From the NCBI GenBank assembly GCA_020024595.1, contig JAHHTO010000015.1, positions 1-26,872 on the forward strand: DNA of 26,872 bases, given 5' to 3'. A program made the translations under genes and the position numbers. The stretch comes from Schaedlerella sp. GTDB taxonomy: Bacteria; Bacillota; Clostridia; Lachnospirales; Lachnospiraceae. Below the pieces are notes generated by a model. That model was not told the origin of the DNA and ran no database searches. It saw only the letters and a list, made by a program, of their open reading frames with translations. Below, in pieces: positions 14,778 through 21,684 of the stretch (positions are counted from its first letter, which is position 1; the number at the start of each line of letters is the position of its first letter).

Positions 14778-15758
14778 TCATCCTCCTATCTGAATCATGT
14801 GTTTCTCCTCTGTAACATCGTTTAACTGTTCAAAACAATGCTGCTTCGGTTTCTTTGCGACTACCTCCTGAAAGATTTTTCGAATCGACTCCAGATTTTC
14901 TTTGTCATTTTTCGTATTCTGTAAGGCTTTCCGCAAATCATAAGAGTCTCCATAGCAAAGGCAAGGCTTTAACCGTCCCTGAGATGTCAGACGAAGACGA
15001 TTACAGCTTTCACAGAACTTCTCATGAATGGCACTAATAAATCCAATACTTCCCTGAAAATCCGGAATCCTGTAATACTGCGCCGGTCCATTTCCATGAA
15101 TTCGCACATCTCTTTCTATCTGTGGATATTCTCCCTGAATCATTTGAAGTAGTTCTTCATTAAACACCGGTTCGAACTGCTTTCCATATCCAATTGGCAT
15201 CATCTCAATAAAGCGTACATCTACAGGTTTTTCCTTTGCAAGTTCAATCAAAGATTTCCATTCTGTTCCATTGATATCTTTCTGCAGAACTGCATTTATT
15301 TTTATACGCAACCCTGCCGCCAACGCATCTTCCAGACTTTTTAAAACACGATGCAGTTCATCCCGTCCGGTAATCAAATAATACTGCTCTCTATCCAGAC
15401 TATCCAAGCTGATATTCACGCCATCCGTTCCTGCATCTGCCAGTGCTTCTGCATATTTCCCAAGGAGCACCCCATTCGTTGTTAATGTTACCTGTTCCAT
15501 CCCCGGAATCTGCTTCAGTCTACGAATCAATTCCACACAACCTTTGCGCACAAGGGGCTCCCCTCCGGTAATTTTTAATTTGCAAATTCCTTCCTGTGCA
15601 GCTGCCATGCAGATTTGCTGAATCTCCTCATCGGTCAGAACCTCTCCCATTGAGACCAGTTCCACCCCCTCCGGCATACAATACCGACATCGTAGATTAC
15701 AACGATCTGTAATAGAAATACGCATATAATCAATGGTTCTTCCATACTGGTCTTTCAT
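14778..15758 (-). CDS. moaA: GTP 3',8-cyclase MoaA (radical SAM)
   Basis: MoaA, with MoaC, converts GTP to cyclic pyranopterin monophosphate, the first step to molybdopterin. In the 326 residues, the radical SAM cluster motif is Cys20, Cys24 and Cys27 (CNLRCRYC). The second, substrate-binding cluster is Cys249, Cys252 and Cys266 (CESCNR...KPC). The C-terminus ends in Gly-Gly, the conserved tail needed for catalysis in studied MoaA proteins. A GTG one codon upstream is in frame, but GGAG favours the ATG at 15758. It starts six bases after a small ORF that itself overlaps xdhC, so the three are coupled. No moaC, moaE or moeA is in the window, and no terminator is evident after the gene. Confidence 0.97.
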   Translation of the reverse strand: MKDQYGRTIDYMRISITDRCNLRCRYCMPEGVELVSMGEVLTDEEIQQICMAAAQEGICKLKITGGEPLVRKGCVELIRRLKQIPGMEQVTLTTNGVLLGKYAEALADAGTDGVNISLDSLDREQYYLITGRDELHRVLKSLEDALAAGLRIKINAVLQKDINGTEWKSLIELAKEKPVDVRFIEMMPIGYGKQFEPVFNEELLQMIQGEYPQIERDVRIHGNGPAQYYRIPDFQGSIGFISAIHEKFCESCNRLRLTSQGRLKPCLCYGDSYDLRKALQNTKNDKENLESIRKIFQEVVAKKPKQHCFEQLNDVTEEKHMIQIGG

Positions 15759-15764
15759 CACTTA

Positions 15765-15854
15765 TCACTCCATACCTCTTTCTAATTTCTGATCCGTTCC
15801 ATTTTCCAAATGCACAATTCCAGTAATATCTTTCGCACTGAAGTGCCTGTTCAT
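15765..15854 (-). CDS. Candidate 29-residue small ORF between xdhC and moaA
   Basis: Its ATG overlaps the xdhC TGA (ATGA arrangement) and its own TGA lies six bases before the moaA ATG. It would encode 29 residues starting MNRHFSAKDITGIVHLENG. The fit between two coupled genes argues for translation. I do not recognise the peptide. It could be a true small protein, a coupling peptide that carries ribosomes into moaA, or the N-terminal stub of a lost gene. The moaA SD (GGAG) lies inside its last codons. Confidence 0.45.
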   Translation of the reverse strand: MNRHFSAKDITGIVHLENGTDQKLERGME

Positions 15855-16870
15855 ATATTCCCGCTTCCTGCACGCACTTGAATCAACTGTGCTGCAATAC
15901 TCACCGCAATCTCTGCCGGAGTTTCTGCCTGTATTTCCAGACCAATCGGTGTTGTAATTCTTGCCAAATCCTCATCCGTGAATCCGACCTGTTTCAATGT
16001 TTCGAATACCTTTGCTTTCTTTTTTCTGCTTCCGATTACTCCGATATATGCTGCAGGAGTCCTCAATATCTGTTCCTGTACAATTGTGTCATCCTTATGC
16101 CCGCGTGTCATCACACAAACATAATCTTCTTCTGTAATATGAATATAATCCTTAATCTGCCGCATATCTATCTTCAGCACACTTTCTGCCTTCGGAAATA
16201 ACTCTGACTTACAGAACTCTTCCCGATCTTCCAGTATCACGCAATTAAAATCAATTGCTGATAATACCGGAACCAATGCCTGTGCTACATGACCTCCGCC
16301 AAAGATATAGACTCTGCCCGGCTGTGTCAGCCTTTCATAGTAATACTTTCGCCCCGCTTCTTCTACAGTTCCAAATGCCGTCAGCATTTGATCAACAACA
16401 GCTTCAGGAACCTCCATTCCTACAACTCCGCTTTTTCTTCCATAAAAGGCGAATCGACCGTCTACCGCTTCTGTAATATCCAGAATCAACCATACTGTTT
16501 CTTCTCTCATCTGAAGCGCCTTACAGAATGTTATGCACTCTTTTACAGACTGATCCTCCGAGTCAAAATATGAAAATGCCACGTCCACTTCTCCTCCGCA
16601 GACCATCCCCAAATCCTGAATCTCATTTTGCTTAAGATAGTAATGTTCCCTGCAGGAATGCTTCTCTTGCAATACTTGAATGGCACGTTGCTCCGCCTCA
16701 TATTCAACCGCTCCACCGCCGATGGTTCCAAAGACTCTTCCCTCTTGCCCTACAATCATATGGGCTCCGGCACCACGTGGCGCAGAACCCATACGGTCAA
16801 ATACAGTCAATAGCACAACAGACTTGTGTTCTCCCATATATTCCTGTAAAGCATTGATCAATCCAGTCAT
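15851..16870 (-). CDS. xdhC: XdhC/CoxI family molybdenum hydroxylase maturation factor
   Basis: XdhC-type proteins bind molybdenum cofactor and promote its sulfuration and insertion into xanthine dehydrogenase-type enzymes. The 339 residues have the N-terminal XdhC_CoxI domain (RGAGAHMIV at 32-40, GTIGGGAVEYEAEQRA at 48-63, MVCGGEVDV at 89-97 with the conserved Cys91). A C-terminal Rossmann domain follows (VYIFGGGHVAQAL at 187-199, MTRGHKDD at 254-261, IGVIGSRKKK at 276-285). The ATG at 16870 has AGAAGG seven bases upstream; a GTG just before it is also in frame. It leads the xdhC-small ORF-moaA unit and is divergent from sigK. No hydroxylase subunit gene is present here. Confidence 0.94.
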   Translation of the reverse strand: MTGLINALQEYMGEHKSVVLLTVFDRMGSAPRGAGAHMIVGQEGRVFGTIGGGAVEYEAEQRAIQVLQEKHSCREHYYLKQNEIQDLGMVCGGEVDVAFSYFDSEDQSVKECITFCKALQMREETVWLILDITEAVDGRFAFYGRKSGVVGMEVPEAVVDQMLTAFGTVEEAGRKYYYERLTQPGRVYIFGGGHVAQALVPVLSAIDFNCVILEDREEFCKSELFPKAESVLKIDMRQIKDYIHITEEDYVCVMTRGHKDDTIVQEQILRTPAAYIGVIGSRKKKAKVFETLKQVGFTDEDLARITTPIGLEIQAETPAEIAVSIAAQLIQVRAGSGNI

Positions 16871-16947
16871 CACTTCGCCTTCTTTCTTCGATTTTTTAAT
16901 TTGCTCAGTTTCCCAAAATTTTTTTTAATTAACGCTTTCTTATTTGT

Positions 16948-16976
16948 AGTATATCATATTCAAATTTTGTTTAACA
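16948..16976 (-). promoter_or_regulatory. Likely promoter of xdhC-moaA
   Basis: On the minus strand, TGTTAA (16976-16971), a 17-nt spacer and TATACT (16953-16948). The -35 is weak. The leader of about 70 nt is AT-rich and shows no Moco-riboswitch structure. Confidence 0.5.
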
Positions 16977-17054
16977 GAGATTATTCAAAAGTTTGTTAGA
17001 TTCTCGCATGCATTCTAACTATTTTTTAGAGCTTTCATTTTTCAGATGGAAAAG

Positions 17055-17083
17055 CACGAAAACCACTTTTCTAACATACACTA
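17055..17083 (+). promoter_or_regulatory. Sporulation-type promoter of sigK
   Basis: CATACACTA at 17075-17083 fits both the SigE -10 consensus (CATACANT) and the SigK one (CATANNNTA). A CAC at 17055-17057, 17 nt upstream, fits a SigK-type AC-containing -35. The start codon is 27 bases downstream. This would place sigK under mother-cell control and possible self-activation. Confidence 0.6.
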
Positions 17084-17109
17084 TATCAAATGTGTTATGA
17101 GGTGCCATC

Positions 17110-17727
17110 TTGAAATCATTTCCTAATCCTCTCACTCCATCAGAAGAAAAATACTACATCCAGCGATATACGGAAGGCGACCTTAATGCAAAACACATCT
17201 TAATTGAACGTAATCTCCGACTTGTTGCGCATATTGCAAAAAAATATCAGTATCTGGATGAAGAACCAGAAGATTTGATTTCCGTTGGAACCATTGGACT
17301 AATCAAAGCTGTTGTCACTTTCAATTCTGATAAAGGAAACCGACTGGCCGCTTATGCTTCCAAGTGCATTGATAATGAAATTCTCATGTACCTCCGAACC
17401 AGAAAAAAAACATGCAAAGAAGTGTCTCTCTACGAACCCATCGGTACAGACCGTGAAGGGAATGAAATCAAACTCTATGACATCATTGAAACAGAGGAAG
17501 ATGATGTCCCCGAACGAATCCATCTTAAAGAAAACATTCAAAAACTCTATGAAAAAGTAGAAAACGAACTCTCCCAAAGGGAAAAGCTCGTTCTAAAAAT
17601 GCGATATGGTCTCTACAATGGAGAAGAATATACACAACGGGAGATTGCCGCACAACTCGGCATCTCCCGCTCCTATGTTTCCCGGATTGAAAAAAGCGCT
17701 GTCGAGAAACTTCGCAACTTCTTTTAA
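17110..17727 (+). CDS. sigK: RNA polymerase sporulation sigma factor SigK
   Basis: SigK directs late mother-cell transcription (coat and cortex maturation). The 205 residues start KSFPNPLTPSEEKYY after the initiator, aligning with the mature N-terminus of Bacillus SigK. Region 2 is around DLISVGTIGLIKAVVTF (55-71) and ENEILMYLR-like (here DNEILMYLR, 88-96), and the region 4 helix-turn-helix is TQREIAAQLGISRSYVSRIEK (175-195). The start is TTG with GAGGTG six bases upstream. The preceding in-frame codons are GGT GCC ATC, then a TGA stop, so no inhibitory pro-sequence can be encoded. The same state is known in Clostridioides difficile SigK. The gene is continuous, with no skin-type interruption. 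It is divergent from xdhC and convergent with the antiporter gene. Confidence 0.92.
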   Translation: MKSFPNPLTPSEEKYYIQRYTEGDLNAKHILIERNLRLVAHIAKKYQYLDEEPEDLISVGTIGLIKAVVTFNSDKGNRLAAYASKCIDNEILMYLRTRKKTCKEVSLYEPIGTDREGNEIKLYDIIETEEDDVPERIHLKENIQKLYEKVENELSQREKLVLKMRYGLYNGEEYTQREIAAQLGISRSYVSRIEKSAVEKLRNFF

Positions 17728-17786
17728 ATCCCCAAATAGAAATCTTTTTTTGCTTAGCGTTTATGTTATTTTCATTTCTATCTGAT

Positions 17787-19100
17787 TTATTTTCCTACTT
17801 TTTGTGGAACTAAGAAAATAAAGATCAACGAACTGACTAACAAAAGTCCAGGATAGAATAGATTCGGCATAATCTGAAATGCCGACACCTCGTATCCAAG
17901 CTCAGCTGCTGCAGAAAGGGCAACCAACATCTGTGCACCATAAGGGATGACCCCTTGAAAAACACAAGAAAATGTATCAAGAAGGGACGCTGCCTTTCTG
18001 GAAGTAATTCCATATTCCTTAGACATCTCTTTTGCGATCGGATTCGCCATTACAATCGCAACTGTATTGTTTGCTGTTGCAATATCCATCGCACCAACCA
18101 GAAGTCCCATTCCAAGCTGCCCGCCGCGTTTTCCCTTAAATACACGTTGAATGGCGGATAACAAAGCTTCAAAACCGCCATACTCACGAATCAGTGCACA
18201 CATCGCAGCAACAAGAATTGCAACCATAGAAGTCTCGAACATACCTGCTGCTCCAGATCCCATATTTGCCAAAAGCTCTGTCGGTGCTGTCTGTCCTGTC
18301 CCAAGCATAATCACTGCACCAGATACAATTCCGATAAGAAGTACTACAAAGACATTAATTCCTGCAATCCCCCCAATCAATACAAGGACATATGGAATAA
18401 TCTGAATCAGATTATAAGATTCTACCACTGCACCACTCAACTCTGTATGAAAAGACAACACCAGAATCAAAATCAGTGTAGCAATAGCTGCCGGAAGCGC
18501 AATTCCAAAATTCTCACGGAACTTATCTTTCATCTCGCATCCCTGCCCGTTACAAGCTGCAATTGTCGTGTCTGAAATAAATGACAAATTGTCTCCAAAC
18601 ATTGCCCCTCCCATAACAGAACCAATACAAAGTGGCATATTGAAACCAGATGCCGTTGAAACGGCTACTGCAATCGGAGTCAGCAGAGTAATGGTTCCCA
18701 CAGAAGTTCCCATTGCCGTAGACACAAAACACGCCACTACAAATAATACTGCAACCGCAAACCTTGCCGGAATCAAGCCAAGCATGAAATATGCCACACT
18801 CTCGGCACTGCTTCTTCCAACAACTCCTACAAATGTACCTGCTGTCAGGAAAATCAGAAGCATAGTGATAATATTCTTATCTGCCAGCCCCTGTGCCATT
18901 AATTCCAGTTTTTTATCAAACTTCACACTTGGATTTTGCAAACAGGCAACCAGAATTGCCGCCAAAAATGCGATGATAATCGGAATGTTGTAAAAACCCA
19001 TCGGAATCTTTAACACATACTCGAACAAAATTCCTAGTCCAAGATACAATACTAGAAAAACGCCGATTGGTAATAATGCTACTGGATTACTTTTCTTCAT
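17787..19100 (-). CDS. NhaC family Na+/H+ antiporter
   Basis: A membrane protein of 437 residues from the ATG at 19100, with about 10-12 hydrophobic helices. I assign it to the NhaC-type ion transporter superfamily from GGAMFGDNLSFISDTTIAA and the start LLPIGVFLVLYLGLGILFE. Substrate choice is not certain: relatives exchange sodium for protons, but some move organic solutes (malate/lactate). GGGGGA precedes the chosen ATG, and an earlier in-frame ATG at 19115 with AGGAAG is also possible. It is a single-gene unit with its own promoter. A 13-base palindrome near the start site may be an operator. No convincing terminator follows; it converges on sigK. Confidence 0.9.
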   Translation of the reverse strand: MKKSNPVALLPIGVFLVLYLGLGILFEYVLKIPMGFYNIPIIIAFLAAILVACLQNPSVKFDKKLELMAQGLADKNIITMLLIFLTAGTFVGVVGRSSAESVAYFMLGLIPARFAVAVLFVVACFVSTAMGTSVGTITLLTPIAVAVSTASGFNMPLCIGSVMGGAMFGDNLSFISDTTIAACNGQGCEMKDKFRENFGIALPAAIATLILILVLSFHTELSGAVVESYNLIQIIPYVLVLIGGIAGINVFVVLLIGIVSGAVIMLGTGQTAPTELLANMGSGAAGMFETSMVAILVAAMCALIREYGGFEALLSAIQRVFKGKRGGQLGMGLLVGAMDIATANNTVAIVMANPIAKEMSKEYGITSRKAASLLDTFSCVFQGVIPYGAQMLVALSAAAELGYEVSAFQIMPNLFYPGLLLVSSLIFIFLVPQKVGK

Positions 19101-19131
19101 TTGTAAATCCCCCATTTCTTCCTTATTTCTT

Positions 19132-19144
19132 ACGCAGACTGCGT
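19132..19144. promoter_or_regulatory. Palindrome ACGCAGACTGCGT in the antiporter leader
   Basis: A perfect 6-bp inverted repeat with a one-base centre, 10 bases beyond the -10 box at 19154-19159. It is a candidate operator for a dimeric regulator; no known motif is recognised. Confidence 0.4.
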
Positions 19145-19153
19145 TATTTTTAT

Positions 19154-19182
19154 ACTATACAGTATTTTCTCTGTGTACACAA
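19154..19182 (-). promoter_or_regulatory. Promoter of the NhaC-type antiporter gene
   Basis: On the minus strand, TTGTGT (19182-19177), a 17-nt spacer and TATAGT (19159-19154), just after the terminator at 19192-19226. Confidence 0.65.
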
Positions 19183-19191
19183 CTATTTCCG

Positions 19192-19226
19192 AAAAAAAAG
19201 GAGCTATTGCATTCGCAATAACTCCT
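19192..19226 (-). terminator. Intrinsic terminator of the OPT-pqqD unit
   Basis: On the minus strand, AGGAGTTATTGC (19226-19215) pairs with GCAATAGCTCCT (19210-19199), with one wobble pair and a GAAT loop. A run of seven T follows. It lies 20 bases after the PqqD-like stop. Confidence 0.95.
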
Positions 19227-19245
19227 TTCCTATTTCTATGACACT

Positions 19246-19599
19246 TTATTTTTTCCAACTTAAAAAATGATAACTGTCTAAGATCTGAAAGAATTTCGCC
19301 AGCCTTGGATAGAGTGGCTCTGCCTTCTCTCCGAAATGCTCCTTTACCAGTTTTCCAAGCTCTATAATATTTTTTTCTCCATCCAGAAGAGGCCATACAA
19401 AGCTGCCAGTCTCATCCAGATGAATGTGTGTAACTTTGGGCTTGTGGAAAAATTTCTGCGCGATCCGGTTAAACACCCCCGTATTCGCAATATCCAGTGT
19501 CACAATTCCTTTTTCGTCTGTCCTCCAAGAAATTTCCCCGGGACGCATCGGAATCTGCTCCAGATAATTTTCTGAAATTACATTATCTTTTTTCTTCAT
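19246..19599 (-). CDS. PqqD-like protein
   Basis: A 117-residue protein of the PqqD fold. The segment HIHLDETGSFVWPLLDGEKNIIELGKLVKEHFG, seen in parts at about residues 58-90, matches the winged-helix pattern of PqqD-type RiPP recognition elements, which hold precursor leader peptides for radical SAM maturases. An unusual N-terminal half (about 1-57) precedes it, longer than classical PqqD (about 90 residues). It starts three bases after the OPT transporter stop with only a weak SD, so it is translationally coupled. No radical SAM enzyme or obvious precursor peptide is nearby. A role tied to peptide transport is an inference from context. Confidence 0.85.
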   Translation of the reverse strand: MKKKDNVISENYLEQIPMRPGEISWRTDEKGIVTLDIANTGVFNRIAQKFFHKPKVTHIHLDETGSFVWPLLDGEKNIIELGKLVKEHFGEKAEPLYPRLAKFFQILDSYHFLSWKK

Positions 19600-19602
19600 G
19601 AT

Positions 19603-21519
19603 TTATTTGCTTTCTTTTTTTGGATTTCTCCAAAGTGAGAACTTCAGTACTGTCAAAATAATCAATCCAAATACCACCAGACTTCCTACTTTAGCAACAA
19701 CTGGTGAAAGATTCAACATACCAGACAAATCAATCGCTTTATCAATTCCGCCGATTGCAAACAAAGCAAGTAAGATACCTACAAGACCTTCTCCTGCAAT
19801 CATACCAGAACAGTACAAAATACCATCATTAATGATTCTTTCTTTCTCTTTCTTCTCTTTGTTTATCTTCTCAAATGCAAGACGAACAAGACCACCTACC
19901 ATAATACAAGCATTCAGCTGTACCGGAAGATATACACCAATTGCAAACGGAAGTACCGGAATTCCGAGAATCTCAATTACAATTGCCAGGAATACACCGA
20001 TAAATACAAGTGCCCACGGAAGGTTTCCTTCCATTACACCTTCGATAATCATCTTCATCAGCATTGCCTGTGGAGCTCCCAGCTGTTCTGAACCGAATCC
20101 CCAAGCTGCATCCAACAGATACAATACACCGCCGATTGCAAATGCAGAAGCGACAACACCAAGTACCTCTCCGATCTGCTGTTTCTTCGGAGTTGCACCA
20201 AGCAGATATCCTGTCTTCAAATCCTGTGAAGTATCGCCTGCAATCGCAGCTACGATACAAATGATAGAACCAATCGCAATTGCGCCCTGCATACCATGCG
20301 CACCAACATCTCCTGTCACTTTCAAAATAATTGTTGCAAACAAAAGCGTTGCAATTGCCATTCCAGACACCGGGTTATTAGAACTTCCTACAAGACCAAC
20401 CATTCTGGATGATACAGTTGCAAAGAAGAATCCAAAAATTACTACAATGATTGCTCCAAGAAGCGTTACAGGAATTGATGGCACAAGCCATACAAGAAGT
20501 GTCAGTACAAGGATTGCAAACAAGATAAATTTCATGCTTAAATCCTGTGCTGTACGTTCGCTGCCTGCACTTCCAATTCCACCCTTCATGCTCTTCATTG
20601 CATCACGGAATGTACGTACAATCAATGGAAGAGATTTAATCAGACTGATAATTCCGCCTGCTGCAAGAGCACCGGCTCCAATATAACGAATATAGCTTCC
20701 CCAGATTGCACCTGCACCACCGGCTGCAAACATCTCCCCGATTGGTGCTGTTCCCGGATACAGAACCATGTCTGCACCAAACAATACGATCGCCGGAATC
20801 AATACAAGCCAGCTGATCACACCACCGGCAAACATATAAGAAGAAATCCTTGGACCACAAATATAACCAACACTCATTACAGCCGGATAAATCTGAGTTC
20901 CAATTTCTCCTGCAAATCCTTTTACACGGAAAGATACTTCACTTGGAACAACCTTCAGTCCGTCAATAAGGAACTTAAATCCTGCTGCAATTCCAAGACC
21001 TGCAAATACTGTAGATGCATTTGCTCCGCCTTCTTCACCTGCAAGAAGAACCTCTGCACATGCTGTTCCTTCCGGATATGGTAGTGTTCCATGCTCTTTT
21101 ACAATCAGAGCATTACGAAGTGGTACCATGAAAAACACACCAAGCAGACCACCAAGCAGAGCAATTATTGTAATCTCTACAATCCCCGGTTTGTCCATCT
21201 TCCCTTCTGCTGCCCACAAGAAAAGTGCCGGCAGAGTGAAAATCGCTCCGGCTGCCAAAGATTCTCCGGCAGAACCAATTGTCTGTACTACATTACTTTC
21301 CAATATAGAGTTTTTGCGCATGATCACACGAATTACGCCCATAGAAATAACTGCCGCCGGAATGGATGCAGATACTGTCATACCAACACGTAATCCAAGA
21401 TATGCGTTTGCTGCGCCAAATACCACTGCAAGGATGATACCCATAATGATAGATGTCACTGTCAACTCAGGGGTCACCTTTTCAGCCGGGATATATGGCT
21501 TGAATTCTTTTTCGTTCAT
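19603..21519 (-). CDS. OPT family oligopeptide transporter
   Basis: A 638-residue polytopic membrane protein of the oligopeptide transporter (OPT) family, proton-coupled uptake of peptides or metal chelates. About 14-16 hydrophobic helices alternate with glycine-rich loops. The start YIPAEKVTPELTVTSIIMGI and the segments FGAANAYLGLRVGMTVSASIP and SNNPVSGMAIATLL are family-typical. The ATG at 21519 has AAGGAGAG upstream. It is first in an OPT-pqqD unit with a strong promoter. A CodY-like sequence overlaps the -10 box, which would fit repression in rich medium, since peptide transporters are common CodY targets. Confidence 0.96.
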   Translation of the reverse strand: MNEKEFKPYIPAEKVTPELTVTSIIMGIILAVVFGAANAYLGLRVGMTVSASIPAAVISMGVIRVIMRKNSILESNVVQTIGSAGESLAAGAIFTLPALFLWAAEGKMDKPGIVEITIIALLGGLLGVFFMVPLRNALIVKEHGTLPYPEGTACAEVLLAGEEGGANASTVFAGLGIAAGFKFLIDGLKVVPSEVSFRVKGFAGEIGTQIYPAVMSVGYICGPRISSYMFAGGVISWLVLIPAIVLFGADMVLYPGTAPIGEMFAAGGAGAIWGSYIRYIGAGALAAGGIISLIKSLPLIVRTFRDAMKSMKGGIGSAGSERTAQDLSMKFILFAILVLTLLVWLVPSIPVTLLGAIIVVIFGFFFATVSSRMVGLVGSSNNPVSGMAIATLLFATIILKVTGDVGAHGMQGAIAIGSIICIVAAIAGDTSQDLKTGYLLGATPKKQQIGEVLGVVASAFAIGGVLYLLDAAWGFGSEQLGAPQAMLMKMIIEGVMEGNLPWALVFIGVFLAIVIEILGIPVLPFAIGVYLPVQLNACIMVGGLVRLAFEKINKEKKEKERIINDGILYCSGMIAGEGLVGILLALFAIGGIDKAIDLSGMLNLSPVVAKVGSLVVFGLIILTVLKFSLWRNPKKESK

Positions 21520-21554
21520 ATTCTCTCTCCTTTTTCATTAGTCAAATCAAGACC

Positions 21555-21583
21555 ATTATACCGAAAATTGTTTAAATATGCAA
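21555..21583 (-). promoter_or_regulatory. Promoter of OPT-pqqD, with possible CodY box
   Basis: On the minus strand, TTGCAT (21583-21578), a 17-nt spacer and TATAAT (21560-21555). The 15-mer AATTTTCGGTATAAT (21569-21555) overlaps the -10 and matches the CodY consensus AATTTTCWGAAAATT at 11 of 15 positions. Confidence 0.72.
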
Positions 21584-21684
21584 TAGTACTTGACAATTCA
21601 ATATGATAAACTGTTAAATTTCTTAACACGTTCTCCTTCTCAATATAGAACAAAACAAAACTAAGCTAAAATGAAATACATTGA

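Noticed and set aside
16906..16920. CodY box before xdhC
   Set aside because: The 15-mer matches 11 of 15 positions but sits in a very AT-rich leader downstream of the start site. Chance matches are likely, and there is no supporting context.
16871..16947. Moco riboswitch before xdhC
   Set aside because: The leader is short and AT-rich, without the conserved stems or aptamer motifs of the Moco RNA.
16995..17019. Hairpin GTTAGA/TCTAAC followed by plus-strand TATTTTTTA
   Set aside because: It resembles a weak plus-strand terminator, but no plus-strand gene lies upstream. The stem is only 6 bp and it sits in a divergent promoter region.
17736..17781. Shared terminator between sigK and the antiporter gene
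   Set aside because: ATAGAAAT/ATTTCTAT are inverted repeats, but 30 bases apart and AT-rich, with no T-run placed after the stem on either strand.
19598..20686. Long plus-strand open frame (362 codons) opposite the OPT transporter
   Set aside because: It is antisense to a clear OPT gene, has Thr/Pro/Ile-rich low-complexity translation and no family motif. It arises from the codon bias of the real gene. The same holds for plus-strand frames opposite guaB and groL.
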